Of a stretch of DNA of 64,000 nucleotides, positions 57,450 through 64,000 are shown in pieces. The notes under the pieces were generated by a model that saw only the letters and a list, made by a program, of their open reading frames with translations, did no database searches and was not told where the DNA came from. Origin of the DNA: Chloroflexota bacterium (GTDB lineage Bacteria > Chloroflexota > Dormibacteria > Dormibacterales > Dormibacteraceae); assembly GCA_005882135.1 (NCBI GenBank), contig VBDR01000030.1, forward strand, positions 52,052-116,051, in the 5' to 3' direction. Both the position numbers and the translations under genes were made by a program. Positions within the stretch are counted from its first letter, which is position 1; each line of letters opens with the position of its first letter.

Positions 57450-60400
57450 GTGGTGTGCAAGCGCTGTGGGCAGGAAAATCCACTCGGCGCTCGCTTCTGC
57501 CTGGCCTGCGGTGCACCGTTGGAAGCAGAGCCGGCGAAGCAAGAACGCAAATTGGTTTCAGTGCTCTTCGTCGACCTGGTCGGCTTCACCGGGCAGTCGG
57601 AACGAGCGGACCCGGAGGACGTCAGGGACACGCTGAATGCGTACCGGGCGGCTGCGCAAGAAAGCATTCAGGTCTTCGGCGGGAACATGGAGAAGTTCAT
57701 CGGCGACGCCGTGATGGCCGTATTCGGGGCGCCGGTGTCCCATGGGGACGATGCAGAGCGCGCCGTAAGAGCTGGCCTCGGAGTGCTCGAGGCTGTCGCG
57801 CGGCTGAAGCTCATAGCCCGGGGCGGTGTCAACACAGGTGAGGCTGTCGTGACCGTCGCATCGGGTCCCGCCACAGGAGAGGCGCTGGCCATGGGCGACG
57901 TCGTCAACACCGCTTCGAGGTTGCAGACGTCAGCGCCTCCGGGCGGTCTCGTCGTGGGGGAGGAGACCTACCGACTGACACGAAACGCGATCAAATACCA
58001 GGCTCTGCCATCCGTCGACGCAAAGGGAAAGGAAGCTCCGATCCCGGCGTGGCTTGCGGTCGCTCCTGCTCTCGCCGGTCCAGCCCGACCCGAGGCGCCG
58101 ATGGTGGGACGCGACCGCGAACTGGCGCTTGTGACCTCGATCTGGGATGGCGCCGTGGGCGACCGGCATCCGCATCTCATAACCGTGGTTGGCCCCCCTG
58201 GCATCGGTAAGTCGAGGCTGCAGCGTGAGTTCTCTCGCCGCATCCAGGCGCGCGGCGCCGCAGTCGCGCGGGGGCGGTGCCTGCCCTACGGCGAGCGCGC
58301 GGCGTACGGCGCATTCACGCAACTGGTGCGAGGCATCGCCGAGATTTACGAGAACGATCCGCCGGAATCGGCCAGGGCGAAGCTTTCAGCTGCAGTCGAG
58401 AAGGTGCTGCCGGCGACGGAGGTTGAAGAGACGACTCGCTACATCTCCCTCCTCACCGGTCTGGGCGTCGACGAACCGGCCCGCGACCGCGATTACCTTT
58501 TCTTCGCCGCACGCCGATTGCTCGAGGGTTTTGCTTCGAGCCAGCCGCTGCTCGTCATCGTCGAGGACCTGCACTGGGCGGACGCCGGCCTTCTGGATCT
58601 GATCGAGTACCTGGCGACTCACGTTAGGGATGTGCCGCTGGTTATCGTGGGCCTCACCAGGCCGGAGTTCATCGACCGCAGACCAGGCTGGGGAAGTGGC
58701 TTGTTCGCTCACACCACAATCGGACTGGAGCCATTGTCAAGCCTGGACTCATTCGTCCTGGCGGAACGACTCCTTGCCAACTCGGCTGGCTTAAAAGAGG
58801 CTATCGACCGGCTGGCCGAAGCATCCGGGGGAAACCCTCTATTCATAGAGGAACTGACCTCAGCGCTGACCGAGGGGCATGAGTTGGGCTCCGACCTCCC
58901 GACCACAGTCAGGGCCGCGATCGCCGCTCGTCTGGATGCGCTGCCAGGCAATGCACGGGCAGCCCTCTTGGATGCATCGGTGATCGGCCGGACTTTTTGG
59001 CGGGGTGTTCTGGTTGCGCTTGGCGGGCATCGCGAGCTCGACGAGGCACTGGCTGCACTCGAGGTTCGAGACTTCATCCGTCGTGTGCCATCGAGCAGGG
59101 TCCGCGGCGATGTCGAGTACGTGTTCAAGCACATCCTCATCCGAGAGGTCGCGTACGCGACCCTTCCCCGTTCACTCCGCCGCGAACGCCATGCGGCCGT
59201 CGCCAGATACATCGAATCGGCAGCTGGTCAGGCGAAGGACCTGGCCGCATTCCTGGCACACCACTGGCGAGAGGCAGGGGAGCCCAACAAGGCCATCGAT
59301 TATTTGATGCTCGCTGCCGAGCAGGCGGTCGACGGCTGGGCGCTCGAGGAGGCGGTCTCTCACTACAACGCCGCGCTCGAGCTGGCGCCTGACGACGCCA
59401 CCCGCCGCCGGATTCGGCTGGCGCGCGGGCTCGCCCGATCAACGCTCGACGACTATCAGGCGGCGGTCGACGATCTGGGTGAGTTGCTGCCGGAGCTGAG
59501 CGGCCGTGAGCGAGTCGAAGGACTGCTGGGATGGATTTGGGGGACCGAGTGGACTGAGCGCAGCGAGGAGACGATCGCCGGAGCCCAGGAGGCACTCGAG
59601 CTCGCGCAAGCAATTGGAGATGCGGAGCTTGTGGCAGTGACCACGGGCCGCCTGAGCCAGGGTCTCGCCATGAGGGGACATCCGGGTGACCTGGACCGCG
59701 CCAAGGAGCTGGGCCAGAAGGCTCTCGACACCTGGATCCCGGGCAGCCGGCCCTGGGATCTGATCAACCATCAACACATGTTTGGCGAACAGCTCTACTG
59801 GATGGGGCGCCTGGCCGAGGCCGGCGATCTGATGACTGCGGTGACGGAGTCGGAATCGGATCCGCTGAGTCTCCAGGCGCGCCTCAGAAGCGCGTCGCTG
59901 AGGGCCATGGTTCTCACCTCGACGGGGCGCTATGAAGAAGGCCTTGCATTGTTCGATCAGACGCTCGACCTGGCGCGAAAGCTCGGCCGGTCCACCCGGA
60001 TCGTCCAGAACTACTCGACGCTTCCGCTGCGTGAACTGTTTGACCTGGGTGAAGCAAGGCGCCGCACTGAGGAGGCCTTGGTCGGTGCCGAGTCGCTGTC
60101 CGGATTCACCATGCCCAGGGCGATGGCGATGGCCGACCTCGTACAAACCGCCATGTTGCAGGGTGACATCGGGACCGCGGAGAGCACATGGCGGACCCAA
60201 TGGGAGGACTCGATCAACACCAAGGGCTGGGCCCGCTGGCTGGTCAGCTGTCGCCTGGCTGCCGCGAAAGCAGAGCTGGAGCTCTTGATGGGTCGGACCG
60301 AGGATGCGGTCGAGTGGGCACGAAAAACAATCGAGCTATGCGTACCGGTGCACCGCTTGAAATATGAGATCGCCGGCCGGATGCTGCTCGGGCGGGCACT

Positions 60401-60680
60401 GGTCAGCTTAGGAAACGGTGCAGAAGCGATTCCCGAGCTGCGGCTCGCGGTCGAGCTGGCAGATCGGCTTGGGAGCCCCTCACTGCGCTGGCCAGCTCAG
60501 GCGGCGCTTGGCAGAGCTCTTTATGCGACTGGCGATGACAAGGGAGCTGAGCACGCCTTCGCTGAGGCAAAGAGCGTCATTCACGGGATAACCGCTGCAC
60601 TTGCGCCCGAGCGGGCGACCAGGTTCCTCGCCGCCGAGCCTATCCGCGAAGTTGTGGCAGGCTCAACAAAGCCGGTCTGA
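57450..60680 (+). CDS. Class III adenylate/guanylate cyclase-ATPase-TPR regulator
   Basis: A 1076-residue multidomain protein. A zinc-ribbon (CKRC...CLAC, residues 3-20) leads into a class III cyclase domain (LVSVLFVDLVGFTGQ...GGNMEKFIGDAVMAVFGAP, about 35-190) with both metal-binding aspartates. An AAA-type ATPase follows (VVGPPGIGKSRL; VIVEDLHWADAGLL), then TPR-like helices to the end. Such proteins may signal through cAMP. The GTG at 57450 has TACACT 6 nt upstream; GTG 57453 is also possible. The ORF-track start at 57429 lies before that box. Confidence 0.88.
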   Translation: MVCKRCGQENPLGARFCLACGAPLEAEPAKQERKLVSVLFVDLVGFTGQSERADPEDVRDTLNAYRAAAQESIQVFGGNMEKFIGDAVMAVFGAPVSHGDDAERAVRAGLGVLEAVARLKLIARGGVNTGEAVVTVASGPATGEALAMGDVVNTASRLQTSAPPGGLVVGEETYRLTRNAIKYQALPSVDAKGKEAPIPAWLAVAPALAGPARPEAPMVGRDRELALVTSIWDGAVGDRHPHLITVVGPPGIGKSRLQREFSRRIQARGAAVARGRCLPYGERAAYGAFTQLVRGIAEIYENDPPESARAKLSAAVEKVLPATEVEETTRYISLLTGLGVDEPARDRDYLFFAARRLLEGFASSQPLLVIVEDLHWADAGLLDLIEYLATHVRDVPLVIVGLTRPEFIDRRPGWGSGLFAHTTIGLEPLSSLDSFVLAERLLANSAGLKEAIDRLAEASGGNPLFIEELTSALTEGHELGSDLPTTVRAAIAARLDALPGNARAALLDASVIGRTFWRGVLVALGGHRELDEALAALEVRDFIRRVPSSRVRGDVEYVFKHILIREVAYATLPRSLRRERHAAVARYIESAAGQAKDLAAFLAHHWREAGEPNKAIDYLMLAAEQAVDGWALEEAVSHYNAALELAPDDATRRRIRLARGLARSTLDDYQAAVDDLGELLPELSGRERVEGLLGWIWGTEWTERSEETIAGAQEALELAQAIGDAELVAVTTGRLSQGLAMRGHPGDLDRAKELGQKALDTWIPGSRPWDLINHQHMFGEQLYWMGRLAEAGDLMTAVTESESDPLSLQARLRSASLRAMVLTSTGRYEEGLALFDQTLDLARKLGRSTRIVQNYSTLPLRELFDLGEARRRTEEALVGAESLSGFTMPRAMAMADLVQTAMLQGDIGTAESTWRTQWEDSINTKGWARWLVSCRLAAAKAELELLMGRTEDAVEWARKTIELCVPVHRLKYEIAGRMLLGRALVSLGNGAEAIPELRLAVELADRLGSPSLRWPAQAALGRALYATGDDKGAEHAFAEAKSVIHGITAALAPERATRFLAAEPIREVVAGSTKPV

Positions 60681-60808
60681 CCCAGGCCGCAAATCTGGTC
60701 TGGCCATGCCAAGCCTGATTACGAACCTCTGGCGTCAACGATGCGTGTCGCGTTCATCTGAAACGCCCCGGTGGCACCAACGGCGCGGAATCCCTCAAGA
60801 AAGCATCC

Positions 60809-60847
60809 TACACATCTTACGCGTTGGTGGTGTGTATACTGGCGCAG
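60809..60847 (+). promoter_or_regulatory. Promoter/operator of antitoxin pair 4
   Basis: TACACA (60809-60814) and TGTGTA (60831-60836) form an inverted repeat overlapping the -10 TATACT (60835-60840), which is 7 nt before the ATG. Confidence 0.55.
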
Positions 60848-61072
60848 ATGAGGCGAATCCAGATTCACATCGATGAGGCACTGGACGACGCGGCTGAAGC
60901 CGAGGCGGCGCGACGAGGATTGTCGAAGGCGGCTCTGATCCGCGCTTCGCTGGCGCACGAGTTGGCGGTCGATGAACGCCCGGCCACGGATCCGTGGGAG
61001 GCGATCACCGGATGGCTGGACGACGGTCCGGTTGACGACCTCGATGCCGTCATTTACGAGCGCGGTCGGTGA
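60848..61072 (+). CDS. Ribbon-helix-helix antitoxin (VapB-like), pair 4
   Basis: A 74-residue protein: MRRIQIHIDEALDDAAEAEAARRGLSKAALIRASLAHEL is a CopG/Arc-type fold, and PWEAITGWLDDGPVDDLDAVIYERGR is the toxin-binding tail common to one VapB group. GTGA overlap with the toxin. Confidence 0.88.
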   Translation: MRRIQIHIDEALDDAAEAEAARRGLSKAALIRASLAHELAVDERPATDPWEAITGWLDDGPVDDLDAVIYERGR

Positions 61073-61464
61073 GGTTCGCTGACACCAGTTTCTGGTTCGG
61101 ACTGCAGGAGCGGCGGGACGGCCGGCACCAACACGCACGGGCTCTGGTGGTACGCGGGGTCGGTCGCGTGGTTACCACCAATCACGTTGTCGGTGAAACA
61201 TGGACCCTTCTTCGTCGGCGGTCCGGGCACGCCGCCGCCGTCGGCTTCCTCGACCGACTGGGCGCGCTGACGGATGTGACCGTTGTCCACGTCGACGACG
61301 CGACCGAAGTGGAGGCATGGCGTTGGCTTCGAGCGCGGTCGGAGCGCGAATACTCATTCGTTGATGCCACCAGCTTCGCTGTGATGCGACGACGCCGGAT
61401 CCGCGAGGCCTTGGCATTCGACGGTGACTTCAACGCGGCCGGTTTCGTCGAAGTCAGACCGTAA
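61069..61464 (+). CDS. PIN-domain toxin (VapC-like), pair 4
   Basis: A 131-residue PIN protein: RFADTSFWFGL (Asp), TTNHVVGETWTLLRRR (Glu), EYSFVDATSFAVMRRRRIREALAFDGDFNAAGF (Asp, Asp). The motif order fits the VapC branch in which FVDxxSF and AFDxDF are conserved. GTG start overlaps the antitoxin stop by 4 nt. Confidence 0.9.
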   Translation: MRFADTSFWFGLQERRDGRHQHARALVVRGVGRVVTTNHVVGETWTLLRRRSGHAAAVGFLDRLGALTDVTVVHVDDATEVEAWRWLRARSEREYSFVDATSFAVMRRRRIREALAFDGDFNAAGFVEVRP

Positions 61465-61540
61465 TCGTCCGCCATCCGACCAGCGTTCGTTGACATGTTC
61501 AGCGACGAGCCAGGCAGCATGAGGCACATTCGAGCTGATA

Positions 61541-61558
61541 AGTGCTACAATGTGCTAC
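61541..61558 (+). promoter_or_regulatory. Promoter of antitoxin pair 5
   Basis: -10 TACAAT (61546-61551) is 7 nt before the ATG. The 9-nt direct repeat GTGCTACAA/GTGCTACAT overlaps the box and the start codon. Confidence 0.55.
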
Positions 61559-61831
61559 ATGGGACGGGTAGGAATTAGAGAGCTTCGGCAGAATGCAACT
61601 GCCGTGTTGCGTCGCGTCGCGGCGGGCGAGATCGTTGAGGTAACCGACCGAGGCCGAGCCGTAGCGCGCATCGTGCCCATGCATGAGGCGAGCAGGCTTG
61701 AACAGCTACTGGCCGAGGGGCGAGCGAGCGCCGCAACGGGAGATCTGCTCGACGTGAAGCCGGTGCCGCGGATGGCTGGGAAGCCACTTCTGTCAAAGAT
61801 CCTGGCTGACATGAGGGCAGATGAGCGCTGA
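61559..61831 (+). CDS. Phd/YefM-type antitoxin, pair 5
   Basis: A 90-residue antitoxin: MGRVGIRELRQNATAVLRRVAAGEIVEVTDRGRAVARIVP is the Phd/YefM N-terminal DNA-binding fold, and the rest (LLSKILADMRADER) is the toxin-binding helix. Overlaps its PIN toxin by 11 nt. Confidence 0.92.
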   Translation: MGRVGIRELRQNATAVLRRVAAGEIVEVTDRGRAVARIVPMHEASRLEQLLAEGRASAATGDLLDVKPVPRMAGKPLLSKILADMRADER

Positions 61832-62222
61832 GGTGGCTTACCTCGATACCTCAGCGGCGGTGAAGCTCCTCATGAATGAGCGGGAGTCACGTGCGTTGCG
61901 AAGGTGGCTTCGTCGGCGGCCGGAGCGCGCTTCGGCGGCCCTGCTGAGGGTCGAGCTCGTGCGAGTCGTGCGGCGCGCCGGTTTCCCGCGCTTGATTCCT
62001 GAAGCCCGCAAGCTATTGGCCGGCGTCCATCTGATCCGACTCGACGACGCGCTGCTCGACCGAGCCGCGGACCTCGACCCGACCGACCTCCGATCGTTGG
62101 ACTCGATCCACCTGGCGGCTGCTGCGAGTCTCGGAGATGATCTGGCAGCGGTGGTTTCCTACGACGATCGCTTGCTGGCCGCAGCTGCGTCTGTCGGGTT
62201 GCCGATAGCAACGCCTTCCTAA
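61821..62222 (+). CDS. PIN-domain toxin (VapC), pair 5
   Basis: A 133-residue VapC: AYLDTSAAVKLLMNE (Asp), SAALLRVELVRVVRR (Glu), LRSLDSIHLAAAASLG (Asp) and VVSYDDRLLAAA (Asp), which are the four expected acids. Paired with a Phd-type antitoxin, a common VapBC variant. Confidence 0.93.
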   Translation: MSAEVAYLDTSAAVKLLMNERESRALRRWLRRRPERASAALLRVELVRVVRRAGFPRLIPEARKLLAGVHLIRLDDALLDRAADLDPTDLRSLDSIHLAAAASLGDDLAAVVSYDDRLLAAAASVGLPIATPS

Positions 62223-62254
62223 GCGCGCGGCTCACTAAGAATTAGCCTTGCGGC

Positions 62255-62770
62255 ATGAACACCACCGAGATCAGCGATGCAATGTCCCAGGCGGTCGAAT
62301 ACCTCCGCGATCATCCGAGCGAGGCTAAATACACCGACAGCGCTGCCACGGCACTCCTCGAGGGCAGCCTTCGGGTGACAGTGACCGGACCCGACGGCGC
62401 AAAGCTCACGACCGATATGCCGAAATCGATTGGGGGCCGAGGTGAGTCGCCTTCGCCTGGATGGTTTCTCCGCGCGGCCGAGGCGAGTTGTTTGGCCAGC
62501 CTGATCGGAATGGAAGCAGCTCGAGCCGGCGTGGTCCTGGAGCGAGTCGAGGTCGTGGTCGACAGCGAATCCGACGACTATGGGATCCTGGGCATCGACG
62601 ATTCCGTTCCCGCCGGCCCGCTCAGGTCGAAAGCCAGAGTTCGCATTGAAGCCGGCACGCGAACGGATCTAGCGGCCCTCGTGGCCAGGGCCGATCTTCA
62701 CTGCCCCGTGACGGATGCCCTCCGCCGGGCGGTGCCTTGGGCCACCGAGCTTTCTGATTCCGCGCGCTAG
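62255..62770 (+). CDS. OsmC-family protein
   Basis: A 171-residue OsmC/Ohr-fold protein, probably a thiol peroxidase. The two conserved cysteines are in AEASCLASLIGMEAARAGV (about residue 78) and RADLHCPVTDALRRAVP (about 149). The strand-helix order (VTGPDGAKLTTDMPKSIGGRGESPSPGWFLRA) is as expected. TAGCCT lies 6 nt before the ATG. It does not belong to a toxin-antitoxin pair. Confidence 0.85.
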   Translation: MNTTEISDAMSQAVEYLRDHPSEAKYTDSAATALLEGSLRVTVTGPDGAKLTTDMPKSIGGRGESPSPGWFLRAAEASCLASLIGMEAARAGVVLERVEVVVDSESDDYGILGIDDSVPAGPLRSKARVRIEAGTRTDLAALVARADLHCPVTDALRRAVPWATELSDSAR

Positions 62771-62785
62771 GTCGACGAGCCGGCC

Positions 62786-63598
62786 TCAGGCCGATCTGAT
62801 GCGCGATTTGTCGAAGTCACGGATGGCCGAGAGGAGCAGCTGCGGAGTTTCGATCTGCGGGACGTGACCGGTTCCCGTCAGCAGCTGGAACCGCGCGGTC
62901 GGGATCGCCTCCGCGTATGCGCGGCCGTAGTCAGGGTCGGCGATCCGATCGCTTTCTCCCCACAGCACCAAGGCCGGCACGCTGACGGCCCCGAGGCGCT
63001 GGCGCAACGCCGGATCGACCATGGATGGCGTTCCGCCGTAGACGGCCAGCGCGGCTCGGTTGCCGGCCATGGCCGCCTGTTGCGCCGGCGGCATCTTGGA
63101 CACGTCGATCCGGAACGGATCCGGGTGGTGGTAGCTGAGCTCGGCGACCTGGTCCATCGTGAGGCTGAAGAAGTCCGCGACCGGGTGGCCAGGCACCTCG
63201 ATGCCGACGGCGTCGACGAGGATGATGCGGCCGATCCGAGGCGACCCCAGCAGGGCCATCTCGGCGCAGATCCAGCCGCCGATTGAGTTGCCGATCACGG
63301 TGACGTCGGTCAGGTCGAGCTGGTCGAGCAGCGCGACGTAGACCAAAGCCAGCCGGCGAATAGTGTCGAGTGCGTCCGAGCGGGGGGTGCCGCTGAAGCC
63401 GGGGTGCGTGGGAGTGATGACGCGGACCTTCTCGGTTTCGGCCAGCAGGTCGGCGAAGCCGCTGACCGACGGCGGCCCGGCGCCGCCGTGAAGCATCAAG
63501 AACGGGCGGCCCGCGCCACGTTCGGTGAAGCTGACGTCGACAGGTCCGACTCCATCAACGGTCAGAGATTGCGTCGCCGTGGTGGTGGCAATGGTCAT
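62786..63598 (-). CDS. Alpha/beta hydrolase
   Basis: A 270-residue hydrolase. The oxyanion-hole FLMLHGGAGP, nucleophile elbow VIGNSIGGW (Ser about 110), acid in LVLWGESDRIADP and His in TGTGHVPQIE are all present. The lid is the helical region about 140-195. Good ribosome site AAGGAGAACCCGC. Converges on the OsmC-like gene; substrate unknown. Confidence 0.92.
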   Translation of the reverse strand: MTIATTTATQSLTVDGVGPVDVSFTERGAGRPFLMLHGGAGPPSVSGFADLLAETEKVRVITPTHPGFSGTPRSDALDTIRRLALVYVALLDQLDLTDVTVIGNSIGGWICAEMALLGSPRIGRIILVDAVGIEVPGHPVADFFSLTMDQVAELSYHHPDPFRIDVSKMPPAQQAAMAGNRAALAVYGGTPSMVDPALRQRLGAVSVPALVLWGESDRIADPDYGRAYAEAIPTARFQLLTGTGHVPQIETPQLLLSAIRDFDKSRIRSA

Positions 63599-63636
63599 GC
63601 GGGTTCTCCTTTTTTGACGTCGGCCATCATAGGCGG

Positions 63637-64000
63637 ATGGGGAAAGTCACCTGCCAGATCTCGATCTCTCTGGACGGGTTTGTCGCCGGGCCCAATCAGA
63701 GCCTTGAAAATCCCATCGGCGAGGGCGGCATGCGACTTCACGATTGGCTCATCGCAACGGCCGGCTGGCGCCGCCGGCATGGGGAAGAGGGAGGCGAAGA
63801 CGGTCCCGACTCAGAGGTCTTCGACGAGTTGGTCGAGGGCGTCGGCGCCTACATCATGGGTCGGAAGATGTTCGGTGGCGGAGCCGGGCCCTGGGACGAG
63901 GAATGGAAGGGTTGGTGGGGCGACGAGCCGCCGTACCACACGCAGGTTTTCGTGCTCACTCACCAGCCGCGCCAACCACTGTCGATGCTGGGCGGCACCA
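63637..64000 (+). CDS. Dihydrofolate reductase-family (RibD C-terminal) protein, partial
   Basis: At least 121 residues, cut by the right edge. MGKVTCQISISLDGFVAGPNQSLENPIGEGGMRLHDWLI is the typical start of RibD-C-type reductases, and VGAYIMGRKMFGGGAGPW carries the cofactor-binding motif. It is absent from the ORF track because no stop is reached. Divergent from the hydrolase. Confidence 0.88.
   Translation, partial: MGKVTCQISISLDGFVAGPNQSLENPIGEGGMRLHDWLIATAGWRRRHGEEGGEDGPDSEVFDELVEGVGAYIMGRKMFGGGAGPWDEEWKGWWGDEPPYHTQVFVLTHQPRQPLSMLGGT

Overview
The window is a high-GC bacterial chromosome segment, densely coding on both strands. Its gene families point to a soil-type Terrabacterium: F420-type oxidoreductases (Ddn-like and LLM), an EncFtn-type ferritin, a SigR/RsrA-like sigma/anti-sigma pair, a CIRCE element before groES, many PIN-type toxin-antitoxin pairs, and many transcripts that look leaderless. 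Dormibacterota/Chloroflexota or deep Actinobacteriota are plausible hosts. That is inference; no rRNA is present to settle it.

Layout. 0.1-7.5 kb: carbohydrate catabolism and uptake (Gfo/Idh oxidoreductase, sugar isomerase, aldo/keto reductase, sugar ABC binding protein and two permeases, convergent ATPase). 7.6-8.4 kb: ECF sigma factor and zinc anti-sigma factor. 8.4-12.9 kb: a tightly overlapping thiamine and t6A operon (thiE, thiL, tsaE, tsaB, rimI-like, tsaD, DUF2007-like). 12.9-15.0 kb: groES-groEL under CIRCE. 15-17.3 kb: ErpA-type Fe-S protein and a cyclic-nucleotide-binding/CpaE-like ATPase. 17.3-17.5 kb: tRNA-Asp and tRNA-Ser. 17.7-31.8 kb: mixed metabolic and secreted proteins, including a repeat/C39-peptidase fusion, M20 peptidase, TolB-like protein, a phosphotransferase cassette next to tRNA-Thr, a putative secreted metalloprotein and a sialidase-fold protein. 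31.8-44.9 kb: PaaK-like ligase with a citrate-synthase-family partner, dioxygenase, Fe-alcohol dehydrogenase, esterase, EncFtn, LLM oxidoreductase, ABC exporter and pterin dehydratase.

44.9-57.4 kb is an accessory island. It starts at tRNA-Val and tRNA-Glu. The 3' half of tRNA-Glu is tandemly repeated (80-bp unit), and shorter copies of its 3' end recur at 46.46 and 55.29 kb, as expected for scars of integration into a tRNA. Inside is a symmetrical module (SnoaL/DUF3224, a large LuxR-type regulator, a flavin monooxygenase with a zinc-ribbon tail, a second SnoaL). Remnants show that the module was once duplicated and then collapsed by deletion. Both divergent promoter regions of the module carry the same GGGAAACCCC-centred motif. 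From 53.7 to 62.2 kb there are five antitoxin/PIN-toxin pairs, interleaved with a TetR-cupin operon and an adenylate-cyclase/ATPase/TPR regulator. 62.2-64 kb holds an OsmC-like protein, an alpha/beta hydrolase and a truncated RibD-C-type reductase.

Two themes cross the window. First, a family of double-hairpin palindromic repeats (ten copies seen) sits in operons and even inside genes, where it supplies start codons and in-frame peptides. Second, many genes have a TANNNT box only 6-9 nt before the start codon, which implies leaderless transcription. I used this to choose several starts.
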